DNA of 64,000 nt from Phycisphaerales bacterium (GCA_020847175.1 JADLCM010000031.1:1-64000), one strand, 5' to 3'; positions 53,651-62,909 are shown, numbered from the stretch's first letter. The notes: a model not told the origin generated them from the letters alone. Program-made: numbers and translations.

Positions 53651-53668
53651 GCGCGCTTCCGTGCGCGC
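53651..53668 (-). promoter_or_regulatory. Putative autoregulatory CsrA hairpin before csrA
   Basis: Minus strand: a perfect 6-bp stem GCGCGC/GCGCGC with loop ACGGAA, ending 10 nt before the AAAGGAGT ribosome site (53634-53641), which holds a second GGA. Paired GGA sites, one in a hairpin loop and one in the ribosome site, are the known layout of CsrA-repressed leaders. Confidence 0.6.
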
Positions 53669-53705
53669 CGGCGGACACACCTGGCCCCGAGACGTGTCGG
53701 GGCGG

Positions 53706-53729
53706 GCGCCGGGCTCGTGCGCCCGGCGC
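53706..53729 (-). promoter_or_regulatory. Hairpin between fliW and csrA
   Basis: A 9-bp stem GCGCCGGGC/GCCCGGCGC with a 6-nt loop, 10 bp past the fliW stop, and no T-run. It may be a processing or attenuation site rather than a full terminator. Confidence 0.4.
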
Positions 53730-53738
53730 GACGGGGGA

Positions 53739-54185
53739 TCAGGCCGAGGCGCGGGCCTGGGGGGCGCCGACCTTGACCAGCGGGTGACGCGTCGTCCAGC
53801 GCTTCTCGGCGAGCACCATCTGCTCGCCCGCCCGCGTCAGCGTGTTGATGACCAACGGGCCTTGCAGGTTGCCCGTCAGCGCGTCGTTCACCTTGTTGAC
53901 GATGACGAAGACCTGAGCGTCCTCCAGTCGCTGAAGGGCCAGCTCGCTCATCTGCTCCGGGCGGATCGGCACCGAGTACTCGGGCACGAACAGCGCAGGG
54001 TCGGTGATGACGAAGGCGAGCGCCGGGTCATCAAGCGACTGCAACCAGAAGAAGCAGGCGTCCTCGCCGGGCTCGAGGAGGCAGTAACGCCGACGCTCGG
54101 GGAAACCCAGCAGGCCCCGCGCGAAGGTGATCACCCGGTCATCCGGGATCGTGATCATTCCGAATCGTGTGGTCCGCACGTCCAT
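53739..54185 (-). CDS. fliW: Flagellar assembly factor FliW (CsrA antagonist)
   Basis: 148 residues. Family marks are the N-terminal TRFGMITIPDDRVITFARGLLGFPERRRY, then FFWLQSLDDPALAFVITDP, and VFVIVNKVNDALTGNLQGPLVIN, ending with TRHPL. FliW binds flagellin or CsrA: free flagellin releases CsrA to repress flagellin translation. It lies 111 bp upstream of csrA in the same direction, the typical pair. The start at 54185 gives the family N-terminus. Confidence 0.94.
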   Translation of the reverse strand: MDVRTTRFGMITIPDDRVITFARGLLGFPERRRYCLLEPGEDACFFWLQSLDDPALAFVITDPALFVPEYSVPIRPEQMSELALQRLEDAQVFVIVNKVNDALTGNLQGPLVINTLTRAGEQMVLAEKRWTTRHPLVKVGAPQARASA

Positions 54186-54331
54186 GTGTGGCTCCAAACT
54201 GCGGCCGAAACTCCGATGCACCCGCGGGCACTCCGCCCGCGTTGACGTCCTGTCGCCCGATGCCGCGGCCGCGCCGGCCCGGGCCCCTCAATGTCCAATC
54301 CGCAGGCCCGGGCCTTCGCCCCGGCCGGGCG

Positions 54332-56383
54332 TTACGAGAGGAAGTTGAGAAGCGTCAACTGGCCGAGCTGGGCCGCGGTCTGGTAGCCGGCCTGGAGCTG
54401 GGTCTGCAAGAGGGTGAAGCGCGATGCAGCCTGGGCAAAGTCAAGGTCCTGGAGCTGGGAACGGGCGGCCTCGTCGAACACGCTTCGGTCCTCGATGTGC
54501 CGGGCTTCCTGCTCGACCCGCTGGGCGTACCCGCCCACCTGGGCCCGGGTCTCAGCGAGGCGGTCAAGCACGCCCTCGGTCCCCTCTCCAGCAAGCGTGA
54601 TGCCAAGCGTGTCGTTGGCCCGCAGCGCCCCGGAGAGATCAAGCAATCGCGAGATCGCATTCAGCGGGCGCACTTTCGCCCGGTCCTCAGCCGCAAGAGT
54701 TGCGCTGCCGGCATCCCAGGTTCCGGAGAGCAGCCCCAGTTGCTCCGCCGCGGGCGAGCCGTTGCGGGCGGCGATCGTCACGGCGCCGCTGATGCCGGAA
54801 TCCTGCTCGAAGACCAGGCCTCCTCCTGCTTCAGGCAGTCGGGCGACGAGATCAGTCACGGGCCGGCCCGATGCCGATAGCGCGGATGCGATCTGGGCAT
54901 TGATCGCGTTCAACAGGTCGTTCACACTGCCCAGGTCATCCGGCGCGAGGTCGATGTCGATCTCGGCGCCGTCGCCGAGCGTGATCGTGAAGTCGATGTC
55001 ACGCTCCGGGGCGGGGAGACCCGAAACCGGGTCGGTCGAGCCGTCGATCACGCTCACGCCCTTGCCGTCATTGAACGTCGATACGAGTGTGCGGGAATCG
55101 AGAGTCCGGATGCCGAGCGCACCGGCGGTCGCGCCGCCGCCCACCTCTTCGATGCTCATGGCGCCGGAGCGGGCGGCCGCAACCTGATTCACGACCGCCA
55201 GCCGGTCATTGGCCGCGTCAATCTCAAGGCGAACGCCGAGCCCGGTGCTCTCGATGGCCGAACGGATGTCCTGGAGCGACTCGGCGCCGGAGAGATCGAT
55301 CTGCTCCGCCCGGCCCGCGTTGCGAAGCGTGATCGACCCCAGCGGCAAGGCCAAGGCAGGAATGGACGCCAGCGGCGTCGTCCAGGTGAGACGCGGGGCG
55401 AGGTCGAGCCCGAGGGGATTGGACTCATCAAAGGAGAGCGTGCCGTCCTCGGAAGCGAGCCCGAGGTCGCGGGCCGTGACACCCGAACCGACTTCGGCGA
55501 AGGTGATCGAGGGTCCGCCGGCGACGATGTCGATGCTGAGTGCCTCACCCGAGATGCTCACCCCCCCGCTGTCGAGCACGGAGGTGCCGGAATCCGCTTC
55601 ATAGGCGCGGATCGCCGCCGTGATGATCGCCCCGGCGTGGGCCATGGTGCCTGCCCCGCGAAGATCGACCTCGACGGGGTCGCCGCCCCCGACAGACATT
55701 TCAACGACCCCGAGCGTCACGCCAAGCCCGCGCGCCCCTCGCAGGTCGCTGATGCGGACATCGGCGTGAAGCGCGGGCTCAAGGGTTGAGAGGCCCGTGA
55801 ATCGGGCCTCGGGCGCGCCCAGCGAGCCCGGGCCGAGCGTGAGGGGCACGGGGGCGCCCGAACCGAGGTCGGTCAGCAGCCCTGCGCCCACCGAGTTGAA
55901 GCGGTACCCCGAGCCGAGCGCGGAGACAGGCTCGCCCGAGATATTGGTCCCGCCGAAGATCGCGCCCGCGGCGGAACGCCGGTTGGCGATCGACACGAGC
56001 GAAGCAATCAGCGAGTCAACGATGACGGCCTGGCCGGCCCGCTCCTCGGCGCCTGATGTGACGTTGAGCTGCGCCGAGGCAATCTGCTTCGCTTCGATGA
56101 GCGTGTCGGACGCATCGGCAAGGGCCTGGTCGGCTTCGCTCAGGGCCGAGTCGGCGTGCTGAAGGTTGCGCGTGAGCTGGGCCCAGCGTTCGAGCCGGTC
56201 GTTGACGACCCCGATGGCCGCGGCCTTCACCGCATCATCGCTCGGCGCGTTGATGGCCTGGTTTGTGGCCAGCTGCGTCTGGAGCCGGGCCAGTTCGACC
56301 CCGCCCCGCGTGATCGCGGAGAGCATCAGCCTGCTCTGGAGCAGGTTGGGGACGCGGGCGGCGGCGAGCGGGAAGGAAGTCAT
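54332..56383 (-). CDS. flgL: Flagellar hook-filament junction protein FlgL, enlarged
   Basis: 683 residues, about twice the usual size. The N-terminus is flagellin-like (NLLQSRLMLSAITRGGVELA, then LQTQLATNQAINAPSDD), and the C-terminus is FAQAASRFTLLQTQLQAGYQ ending LTLLNFLS, as in FlgL. Residues about 150-600 are an expanded central domain with repeated beta units (DLRGARGLGVTLGVVEMS, GAESLQDIRSAIESTGLGVR, DLGSVNDLLNAINAQIASAL). FlgL forms the second junction ring, with FlgK encoded just upstream (68-bp gap). Confidence 0.9.
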   Translation of the reverse strand: MTSFPLAAARVPNLLQSRLMLSAITRGGVELARLQTQLATNQAINAPSDDAVKAAAIGVVNDRLERWAQLTRNLQHADSALSEADQALADASDTLIEAKQIASAQLNVTSGAEERAGQAVIVDSLIASLVSIANRRSAAGAIFGGTNISGEPVSALGSGYRFNSVGAGLLTDLGSGAPVPLTLGPGSLGAPEARFTGLSTLEPALHADVRISDLRGARGLGVTLGVVEMSVGGGDPVEVDLRGAGTMAHAGAIITAAIRAYEADSGTSVLDSGGVSISGEALSIDIVAGGPSITFAEVGSGVTARDLGLASEDGTLSFDESNPLGLDLAPRLTWTTPLASIPALALPLGSITLRNAGRAEQIDLSGAESLQDIRSAIESTGLGVRLEIDAANDRLAVVNQVAAARSGAMSIEEVGGGATAGALGIRTLDSRTLVSTFNDGKGVSVIDGSTDPVSGLPAPERDIDFTITLGDGAEIDIDLAPDDLGSVNDLLNAINAQIASALSASGRPVTDLVARLPEAGGGLVFEQDSGISGAVTIAARNGSPAAEQLGLLSGTWDAGSATLAAEDRAKVRPLNAISRLLDLSGALRANDTLGITLAGEGTEGVLDRLAETRAQVGGYAQRVEQEARHIEDRSVFDEAARSQLQDLDFAQAASRFTLLQTQLQAGYQTAAQLGQLTLLNFLS

Positions 56384-56451
56384 GGGATTCGTGCGGAACG
56401 TCGCAGGGGCGGGATGATGACAGCACGCGGTTCAGTTCGGCCACGCGGGGC

Positions 56452-58185
56452 TCAGATGATGTTCATCAGGGTGTTGAGGAGCTCATCGGCGATGGTGATG
56501 AGCCGCGCCGCGCCCTGGTACTGGCGCTGGAAGTTCATCAGGTTGATCGATTCCTCGTCGACGCTTACACCGCTGACGGCGGCGCGCTGCGCTTCGAGGC
56601 TCTCGCGGATGATCGACGAGGCCTGGGCGGCGCTTCGGGCGGCCTCGCCCCCCACGCCCACGACCTGCACGGCATCGCGCCAGAAGCCGGAGACGGACCG
56701 TCCCTCCAGCGCATCGATCGCCTCGTCCTGGGCCTCGGCGAGTTCGACGGCGGTGCCGTTGGCGACGAAATCACCCCCGACGAGGCGGCCCGAGAGCACC
56801 CGCGACGGATCGGCGGCAAGGTCTTCATTCACCCCGATGTCGCTCGCGCTCGAGCCCGTGAAGAAGGTATTGACCCCCAGCACCGCGAGCGCGCCCGAGG
56901 AGTCTTCGGCGAAGTTGAAGGTGTACCCGGAGTCGCCCGCGATGGTGATCCGCCCGTCGGCGCCGAACGAGGCCGAGATGCCGCTGATCCCGTCGAGCGA
57001 GGCGACGATGTCGCTCGCGGAGGTGTCGTCGGCGGTCCCCGGCGCGCCGGCGTCGTCAATGCCGTCGAGGTCCACGTCAACGCGGACGATCTGTTCCTGG
57101 CCGGTGGCCTGGTGGCGCACGTGGACGTAGAACCCGCCGCTCTCTGCGGCGAAGGGCAGGTCGGACAGCGTCTGATTCGCCGGGTCGTTGAGGGGGCGGG
57201 CCTGGTCGGCCAGCCCGATCGCCATCGTGGAGCGGACCTGGGTGAGGCCGGACTCCGATGCGCCTGATGCGTGGATGCGGTTGACCTGGAAGATGATCTG
57301 CGCGGAGAGGCGGTTGAGGGTGTCGCGAACGCCGTTGATGGCGCTCTCGCGGTCGGCGAGAAGCGCGCCGATCATGCCCGACGCGGGGGCCAGCTCGCGC
57401 TGGTCGTCGCCGACAACCGCCGCCACATTCAGCTCGCCGTCACGGGTTTCTCGGAGCAGGCCGAGCGACTTGGACGCAGGCCCCTGGACAATCGGGGTCG
57501 AGCCGACGAGTACATTGACGGTGCCGTCGGGCATCTCGACAGAACTGATGTCCATGAGCTCCGCGAGGGCGACGAGAGCCTGGTCGCGCTGGTCGCGGAG
57601 GGCGGCGTTCTCGTTGGTGCCCGCCTCGGCGGCGACGATCTGCTGGTTGAGACCCGCCACCCGCTGCAGGAGTTCATCCGCACGCGCCACCGCGGAGCCG
57701 AGCTGCGCATCGACCTGATCGCGAAGCCGGGTCAGGTCGCCGTCGAGGCGGCGCAGGTGCGAGGCGAGCGCCTGGCCCCGCTGCACCGCGACGCTCGACG
57801 ACTGCGTGAGGTTGGCGAGCTCGCTCCAGGAACCGAAGAAGGAGGAAAGCTGGCTGGAGAGATCAAAATCGGTCAGTTCATTCAGCGTGGACTCGATCGC
57901 GCCGTAGACCGAGACGCGCAGGTCGCTCGCGGCCTGGTCGCTCACCCCGGCGCGCAGCCGCGACTCGAGGGCGCTGTCGATCTGACGACGGACATCCTGC
58001 ACGCTCACGCCGCGCCCGACCTGCACCCCCCCGATCAGCTGCCCGCGGGTCGGCGCGAGCGCGAGCACCTGGCGGGAGTACCCGGGCGTGGCGGCGTTGG
58101 CAAGGTTGTTGCCGGCCACCTGCAGCCCGATCTGGCTCGCGGTGAGGGCAGAGTGCCCGATCTGGATGGCCGCGGTGAGGCTCAT
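56452..58185 (-). CDS. flgK: Flagellar hook-associated protein FlgK
   Basis: 577 residues. It opens with the axial-family helix (MSLTAAIQIGHSALTASQIG, then LQVAGNNLANAATPGYSRQV), includes the hook-associated domain (SSQLSSFFGSWSELANLTQS, DQRDQALVALAELMDISSVE) and closes with NLMNFQRQYQGAARLITIADELLNTL, the axial C-terminus. It is the first hook-filament junction ring. flgN stops 2 bp before its start, so the two are coupled. Confidence 0.96.
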   Translation of the reverse strand: MSLTAAIQIGHSALTASQIGLQVAGNNLANAATPGYSRQVLALAPTRGQLIGGVQVGRGVSVQDVRRQIDSALESRLRAGVSDQAASDLRVSVYGAIESTLNELTDFDLSSQLSSFFGSWSELANLTQSSSVAVQRGQALASHLRRLDGDLTRLRDQVDAQLGSAVARADELLQRVAGLNQQIVAAEAGTNENAALRDQRDQALVALAELMDISSVEMPDGTVNVLVGSTPIVQGPASKSLGLLRETRDGELNVAAVVGDDQRELAPASGMIGALLADRESAINGVRDTLNRLSAQIIFQVNRIHASGASESGLTQVRSTMAIGLADQARPLNDPANQTLSDLPFAAESGGFYVHVRHQATGQEQIVRVDVDLDGIDDAGAPGTADDTSASDIVASLDGISGISASFGADGRITIAGDSGYTFNFAEDSSGALAVLGVNTFFTGSSASDIGVNEDLAADPSRVLSGRLVGGDFVANGTAVELAEAQDEAIDALEGRSVSGFWRDAVQVVGVGGEAARSAAQASSIIRESLEAQRAAVSGVSVDEESINLMNFQRQYQGAARLITIADELLNTLMNII

Positions 58186-58187
58186 GG

Positions 58188-58712
58188 TCAGTGGGTGAGG
58201 TCAAGGGTGCGAAGGGCCGCGCCCGCGGGGGCCGGTCGCGGGCCGTACGTGCCCGCAGGCGAGAGGCGTCGTCCGATCTGCTGCATCAATCCGTGCATGT
58301 GTGCTGCGAGGGTCTCGGCGGCGGTGCGCACGGCGCGCTGCTCCTGGCGCACCCGCTCCGCCAGTTCTCGCAAGTTCCGTGCCAGATCGCCCAGGCGCGG
58401 CCGGGCGCCCGGGGGCACACGCTCGATGAGCTCGGAGACCCTGGGCGGGGGCAGCCCCGCACGGTCGCGCCGCCGAAGGTCGGCATCGGCGTCGATCACC
58501 GCGCGGACCAGTGTGTGCCGCTGGTGCTCCTGCTCGGCGATGCGCTGCATGATGCCCTGCTGAGCCGCGAGCGACGAGCTGAGCGCGCCGGGGTCCGCGG
58601 CGGAGATCGCCCGGCGGTGCGCCCGCACGGAGGCAAGCATGGCCTCGTGCTCGCGGAGCAAAGCCGCCAGGATCATCTCAAGCTCGATGGCCCACGGGGC
58701 GCGCGCATTCAT
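58188..58712 (-). CDS. flgN: FlgN-like flagellar export chaperone
   Basis: 174 residues, nearly all helical: LEMILAALLREHEAMLASVR, LAAQQGIMQRIAEQEHQRHT, and a C-terminal coil from LARNLRELAERVRQEQRAVR to LHGLM-like HMHGLMQQIGRRL. Length and coiled-coil pattern fit FlgN, the chaperone of FlgK and FlgL. Position supports it: it ends 2 bp before flgK and overlaps flgJ by 4 bp. FlgN sequences diverge widely, so the call leans on context. Confidence 0.8.
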   Translation of the reverse strand: MNARAPWAIELEMILAALLREHEAMLASVRAHRRAISAADPGALSSSLAAQQGIMQRIAEQEHQRHTLVRAVIDADADLRRRDRAGLPPPRVSELIERVPPGARPRLGDLARNLRELAERVRQEQRAVRTAAETLAAHMHGLMQQIGRRLSPAGTYGPRPAPAGAALRTLDLTH

Positions 58713-59089
58713 GGTCTGTGTTCCTGGTGGGCGCGCAGATCACGGGCAATGCGGTCCACAATCGGCAGGTTGCTGCCGCGCGCGATCGCCGTCGCGGTGT
58801 GAACATCCGCCATGGCCTGCATCTGCTTCTCGGCCTGGCTCGGGCCCCAGGGCGGCGGGGTATCCACAGATTCACGCATCTGCGTGAGAAGCGGGAGCAC
58901 GAGCGTGAGGCCCACGAACTCCTCGGCGGAGCGTCGGGCCTCGTCAGCGCCCGGGCGCGGGTCGGAAGAATCGACCGCCGAACCCGTGCGGACGCGGGCC
59001 AGCAGGTCGTCGAAGCCTTCGACCGCCGAGACGTTCGTGAGCCCGTGCCGGGTGGGGTCGAGGGCCGTGATGACGGAGAGGGGCTGCAT
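58709..59089 (-). CDS. flgJ: FlgJ-type rod-binding protein (no muramidase domain)
   Basis: 126 residues holding only the rod-binding domain: ARRSAEEFVGLTLVLPLLTQMRES near 50-74, then KQMQAMADVHTATAIARGS-NLPIVDRIARDL. The peptidoglycan hydrolase half found in gamma-proteobacterial FlgJ is absent, as in many other phyla, so a separate lytic enzyme must open the wall. Its 3' end overlaps flgN by 4 bp. Confidence 0.85.
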   Translation of the reverse strand: MQPLSVITALDPTRHGLTNVSAVEGFDDLLARVRTGSAVDSSDPRPGADEARRSAEEFVGLTLVLPLLTQMRESVDTPPPWGPSQAEKQMQAMADVHTATAIARGSNLPIVDRIARDLRAHQEHRP

Positions 59090-59103
59090 GGCGGGGTTCC
59101 CGT

Positions 59104-60183
59104 TCAGTCGATCACGAGTTCAGCATGAAGGCGCCCGGTCTTGTGGAGCATCTGGAGAATCTGGATCTGGTCGTCCACGGGCACGCTCAGCTGCTTGAAC
59201 GCCGCAAGAAGGTCATCGAGCTTCGCGCGGTCGCGCGGGCGTCCGTCGCCGATGCCCACCACCCGATCGGTCTCGATCAGCGGGTCGCGGGGCGTCGGCA
59301 CAGGGGGCGGAACGAGCTTGCGGATCACGAGGTTCTTGTGGCTGATCGCCACGAGGCTGATCTCGACATCGCCGGTGACGATCATGGCTCCCGTCGCGCG
59401 GTTGACGATGACCTTGGCCGCGAGATCGAGCTGGCCCGGGTCGACGTCCGTGGAGAGCACGTCGGCGATGAACTCGGCAAGCCGCGCCCGCGCACCGGAG
59501 GGAACCGTGATGCGCACGGTCCGGTCGTCCACCGCCGCCGCGATCGACGACATCTCGCCTTCGCCCTGCGGGCGCAGCAGGTATTCATCGCGGATGCGGC
59601 TCGCGATGTGCGCCGCGGTCCGGTGCCCCGCGTACTGGGGATGGATGATGAGGTCGAAGACATCCTCAACGGGCGGAGGCGTGATCGCGCGGACGACCTT
59701 GGCCCCGCCGCGCACGCGGGCGCGAGTGGGCACTTCGGGATCATCGAGCTCGATGGGCCCGCTGGCGATCGCAAAGACCGGAGCCCCCTTGTACGGGCCG
59801 GTCAGAGGGGCCAGGTACAGCTGCCCGCCCGCGAGGCTGGACGCCGAGTAGATGACGGACACCACGACATCGAAGCGGTCGTCCGGCAGGGCGCCCTCCG
59901 CCGGGGTCTCGCAGGTCACCATGACCAGCGCCACGCTGCGTCCGTTCTTCAGGGTGTCGAGATCAGGGACGGGCAGCCCGTTGTTTGCCAGCACCTGGGC
60001 CAGCGGTCGAGCGAGGGCGGCCTCTTTGCTGCTGTCACCCGTGCCGGGCAGGCCGATGACGAGGCCCACGCCCTGGAGTTCACTGACGCCCTGACCCGCG
60101 ATCCGCGCCACATCGCGAACGGTGGTGGCTTCCGCCGCCAGCGGGGCCAGCGCGAGCACGCAAAGGCAGAGCAGACGCATCAT
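59104..60183 (-). CDS. flgI: Flagellar P-ring protein FlgI
   Basis: 359 residues with a signal peptide (about 1-19, LALAPLAAEA). Family marks are TTVRDVARIAGQGVSELQGV and GLVIGLPGTGDSS near the start, NGRSVALVMVTCETPA, and a C-terminus with DRARAKLDDLLAAFKQLSVP-like repeats ending ILQMLHKTGRLHAELVID. It forms the periplasmic P ring around the rod. Presence of FlgH and FlgI means a two-membrane envelope. Confidence 0.97.
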   Translation of the reverse strand: MMRLLCLCVLALAPLAAEATTVRDVARIAGQGVSELQGVGLVIGLPGTGDSSKEAALARPLAQVLANNGLPVPDLDTLKNGRSVALVMVTCETPAEGALPDDRFDVVVSVIYSASSLAGGQLYLAPLTGPYKGAPVFAIASGPIELDDPEVPTRARVRGGAKVVRAITPPPVEDVFDLIIHPQYAGHRTAAHIASRIRDEYLLRPQGEGEMSSIAAAVDDRTVRITVPSGARARLAEFIADVLSTDVDPGQLDLAAKVIVNRATGAMIVTGDVEISLVAISHKNLVIRKLVPPPVPTPRDPLIETDRVVGIGDGRPRDRAKLDDLLAAFKQLSVPVDDQIQILQMLHKTGRLHAELVID

Positions 60184-60299
60184 CGTGGCCGACCTCCGCG
60201 GCGTGCCCCGCGCGGAACGTGCGCGAGGTCAAGGGAAGCAGTCTTCCCGCACTCGGCGTGCCGCGCGCTCCACGAGGGCCCGCCGCATCGAGCGCAGGA

Positions 60300-60998
60300 T
60301 CAGAACGAGAACACGGTGTCGAAGAGTTCGGTGAAGAAGCCCCGGCTGGCGGCGTCGGGCACCTTGCCCTCGTTCTTCTGCGAGAGGGCGAGATCGGCGA
60401 GCTGCGAGCTGAGCACGGTGTTCGACGTGGTGATGTCCTCGCGACGGCAGATGCCGCTGAGCACGATGGTGGACGTTTCGGAATCGCGCACAATCTGCTT
60501 GCGAGCTTCAAGCACGATGGTGCCGTTCGGCTTGACATCAATCACCGTCGCCGTGATCCGGGCCTGGAAGCGGTCGCTGCGGTCATACGCGCCGCGGCCC
60601 TTGAACTCCCGGCTCGAGGCGAGGTCAAGCAGGCTCAAGTCGGCCTTCTCATCGGCAAGCAGCCTGAGTTCAAGAAGTTGCTCCGGATCGACGAGGGCAT
60701 TGAGGTCCGCGGTCGATTCGGTCTCCTTCTTGGTGTTCAGTTTCTGGTCAAGGCTGCTGCGGCTCGTTTCATCCACAATGATGGTGACGAGATCGTGCAC
60801 GGCGTAGGAGCGCGGGCGGGGCACGTCGATCGCCAGCAGGCTGAGTTCGCGCACCCCCGCCGCCGGATCGCCCGCCCCCGTCACGTCCACGGGCGGGGCA
60901 AACTCGCGCTGAAAGAGGCTTTGCCCGATCGCGGGCGCCCCGGCAAGGACCAGCGCGAGCAGGGCTGACCTCGCGTCAGAGCAGAAACGTGCGGTCAT
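60300..60998 (-). CDS. flgH: Flagellar L-ring protein FlgH
   Basis: 232 residues with an N-terminal signal (LLALVLAGAPAIGQS). No lipobox Cys is visible, unlike the lipoprotein FlgH of proteobacteria. Family marks: YAVHDLVTIIVDETSRSSLD, KKETESTADLNALVDP, FKGRGAYDRSDRFQARITAT, VIDVKPNGTIVLEARKQIVR, and ICRREDITTSNTVLSSQLAD. The L ring sits in the outer membrane. It overlaps flgA by 4 bp (translational coupling). Confidence 0.95.
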   Translation of the reverse strand: MTARFCSDARSALLALVLAGAPAIGQSLFQREFAPPVDVTGAGDPAAGVRELSLLAIDVPRPRSYAVHDLVTIIVDETSRSSLDQKLNTKKETESTADLNALVDPEQLLELRLLADEKADLSLLDLASSREFKGRGAYDRSDRFQARITATVIDVKPNGTIVLEARKQIVRDSETSTIVLSGICRREDITTSNTVLSSQLADLALSQKNEGKVPDAASRGFFTELFDTVFSF

Positions 60999-62053
60999 GG
61001 CTGAATCTCCTCGGGCGGGGCTTCGTGATCGCCCGCGACCGCCCGGCCGCGCCCGTTGACGCGGGCCCGGATGATGCGGCGCGAGCCGTCGAGCGCTTCA
61101 AAATCGATGGATTCGCCCTCGCGGGCGCTCGACAGGGCGCGGGTCTCTTCTTCGATCAGGATCGAACCGATCGCGACGTATACCACGACCCGGTCGCCGC
61201 GCCGGACGACGACGGGCGGCTGCACGTGCCTTGCGTCGAGCACCGCACCGGCATCAATGGGTGTGCGAAGCTCCATTCCCGCCGCCCGGGCGGGGTCGAG
61301 CGGTGTCGCAGTCGGAGGAAGCCACTGTTCCTGAAGCGCGAACGTGTCCGGGTCAATCAGGGCGCCGCGGCTCAGGGGACGGGACGCCACGAGCACGGTG
61401 CGCCGCACCCACACGCCCACGCGGATGATCTCGGTCCTGATGATGCGATCGCCTTCGAGAATGGTGATTGAGAGGGGCACGCGCGACGATGCCCCCGAGA
61501 GGCGGATGTCGGCGCTGCGCCCCGCCAGGGTCATCGCCAGCAGTTCGGCGTTCGACGGGTCAAATGCCAGGCGCAGGTCTTCGCGCGCCGCGCCCAGGGT
61601 GTCCGCGAGCACGCGCTCGGCCGCCTCGCCCACGGTGCCCGGTGCAAACGGCGTCTCTTCGGGCTCAGGGGCGGGCTCGTCGCGAGGGACCGGCTCTGCC
61701 AGCGGGGCGAGGGCGGTCACCGCGCACGCGCGGCCCGTGAATGTCACCCGGGAGCCCGCGCCGGGCCGGGCGGCTTCGATCGCCCGGCGCGCCTGCGCAA
61801 GGTCAATCTCCTGCCACGCGCCGGGGACGATGCGCGCGGCGTCAAGGATCACCACATCGCCGAGCGCGGCGGCGTCCGGCCCATCCAGCGCCGCGATGTC
61901 GCCGAGCCGTGCCGGTGCGCCGGGAGCGAGGCGCACCGCCGAGCGGAGCGTCACCGACCCTTCGCCCCGCACCGGGCCCGCGAAGGCGCCGACGCACGCC
62001 GCGGCGATGAGCACCCCGAGCCGGCGAAGCGATATGCGGGATTGTCTGCTCAC
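60995..62053 (-). CDS. flgA: Flagellar P-ring assembly chaperone FlgA
   Basis: 352 residues with a signal peptide (about 1-30). The C-terminal third is the SAF/ChapFlgA module: TVLVASRPLSRGALIDPDTF, EQWLPPTATPLDPARAAGME, the PPVVVRRGDRVVVYVAIGSI segment, and LDGSRRIIRARVNGRGRAVA. An N-terminal Ala/Pro-rich region (about 30-150) is longer than in E. coli FlgA. It helps FlgI assemble in the periplasm. Its end overlaps flgH by 4 bp. Confidence 0.92.
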   Translation of the reverse strand: MSRQSRISLRRLGVLIAAACVGAFAGPVRGEGSVTLRSAVRLAPGAPARLGDIAALDGPDAAALGDVVILDAARIVPGAWQEIDLAQARRAIEAARPGAGSRVTFTGRACAVTALAPLAEPVPRDEPAPEPEETPFAPGTVGEAAERVLADTLGAAREDLRLAFDPSNAELLAMTLAGRSADIRLSGASSRVPLSITILEGDRIIRTEIIRVGVWVRRTVLVASRPLSRGALIDPDTFALQEQWLPPTATPLDPARAAGMELRTPIDAGAVLDARHVQPPVVVRRGDRVVVYVAIGSILIEEETRALSSAREGESIDFEALDGSRRIIRARVNGRGRAVAGDHEAPPEEIQP

Positions 62054-62069
62054 GGGGCTTCCTCCTCAC

Positions 62070-62867
62070 CTAGCGACGAAGCTGCGAGACCGAGCGCAGC
62101 GTCTCATCGGCGGCGCGGATCGAGTTGGAGTTCATCTCGAAGGCCCGCTGCGTGCGGATCAGTTCGATGAGCTCGCGGGTCGGGTCAACGTTGGAACCCT
62201 CGAGAATGCCCTTGAGAATCTGGCCCCGGCTCTCCTCACCCGCCGGGCCGGTGGTCGGCGGGCCGGAGCCCGCGGTCTCGACGAAGAGATTGGCGCCGAT
62301 GGGCTTCAGGCCGGCGGCGTTGGCAAAGGTCGCCAGCTCGATGCGCCCCACCGTCTCCGGCACGGTCGTGCCCTGACGCAGCACGAGCACCGTGCCGTCC
62401 GCGGCGACTTCGACCTTCTCGATGTTGTCTCCCACGTTGATTGAGGGTTCAAGACGCTTGCCAGGCTCGTGACCAAGGACAAGATCGCCCTCTCGGTTGA
62501 TGATGAGGTTCCCGGCGCGGGAGTACCCGATGCTGCCGTCACCAATGTCGAACTGGAAGAAGCCCTCGCCGTCCACCATGAGGTCCAGCGGTCGGTTGGT
62601 GGCGAGCGCAGGGCCGGAGGCAAAGTCAAACTGGGTGCCCGCCACCTTCACCCCGAGGCCCACGTACAGGCCGATGGGCGATGTGTCGCCGGCGCCCGTC
62701 TCAACGCCGGGCTGCGCCCGCTCCAGGTAGAGAAGGTCCTGGAAGTTGACGCGGGCGGCCTTGAACCCCGCCGTGTTGATGTTGGCGAGGTTGTTGGCGG
62801 TGACATCCAACTGGGTGTTGAGCGCCGTCAGGGCGGTGGACGCGGACTGAAGCGCAAGATTTGCCAT
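62070..62867 (-). CDS. flgG: Flagellar distal rod protein FlgG
   Basis: 265 residues. The rod/hook N-terminal motif is LQSASTALTALNTQLDVTAN, then NLANINTAGFKAARVNFQDL. YLERAQPGVETGAGD and GEGFFQFDIGDGSIGYSRAG follow, with the C-terminal axial helix ELIRTQRAFEMNSNSIRAAD ending LRSVSQLRR. FlgG builds the long distal rod. It is 42 bp downstream of flgF. Confidence 0.96.
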   Translation of the reverse strand: MANLALQSASTALTALNTQLDVTANNLANINTAGFKAARVNFQDLLYLERAQPGVETGAGDTSPIGLYVGLGVKVAGTQFDFASGPALATNRPLDLMVDGEGFFQFDIGDGSIGYSRAGNLIINREGDLVLGHEPGKRLEPSINVGDNIEKVEVAADGTVLVLRQGTTVPETVGRIELATFANAAGLKPIGANLFVETAGSGPPTTGPAGEESRGQILKGILEGSNVDPTRELIELIRTQRAFEMNSNSIRAADETLRSVSQLRR

Positions 62868-62909
62868 GCCTGGTTATCCTTTGGCCCGCGTATGGGGCGT
62901 GCCGCCGAG

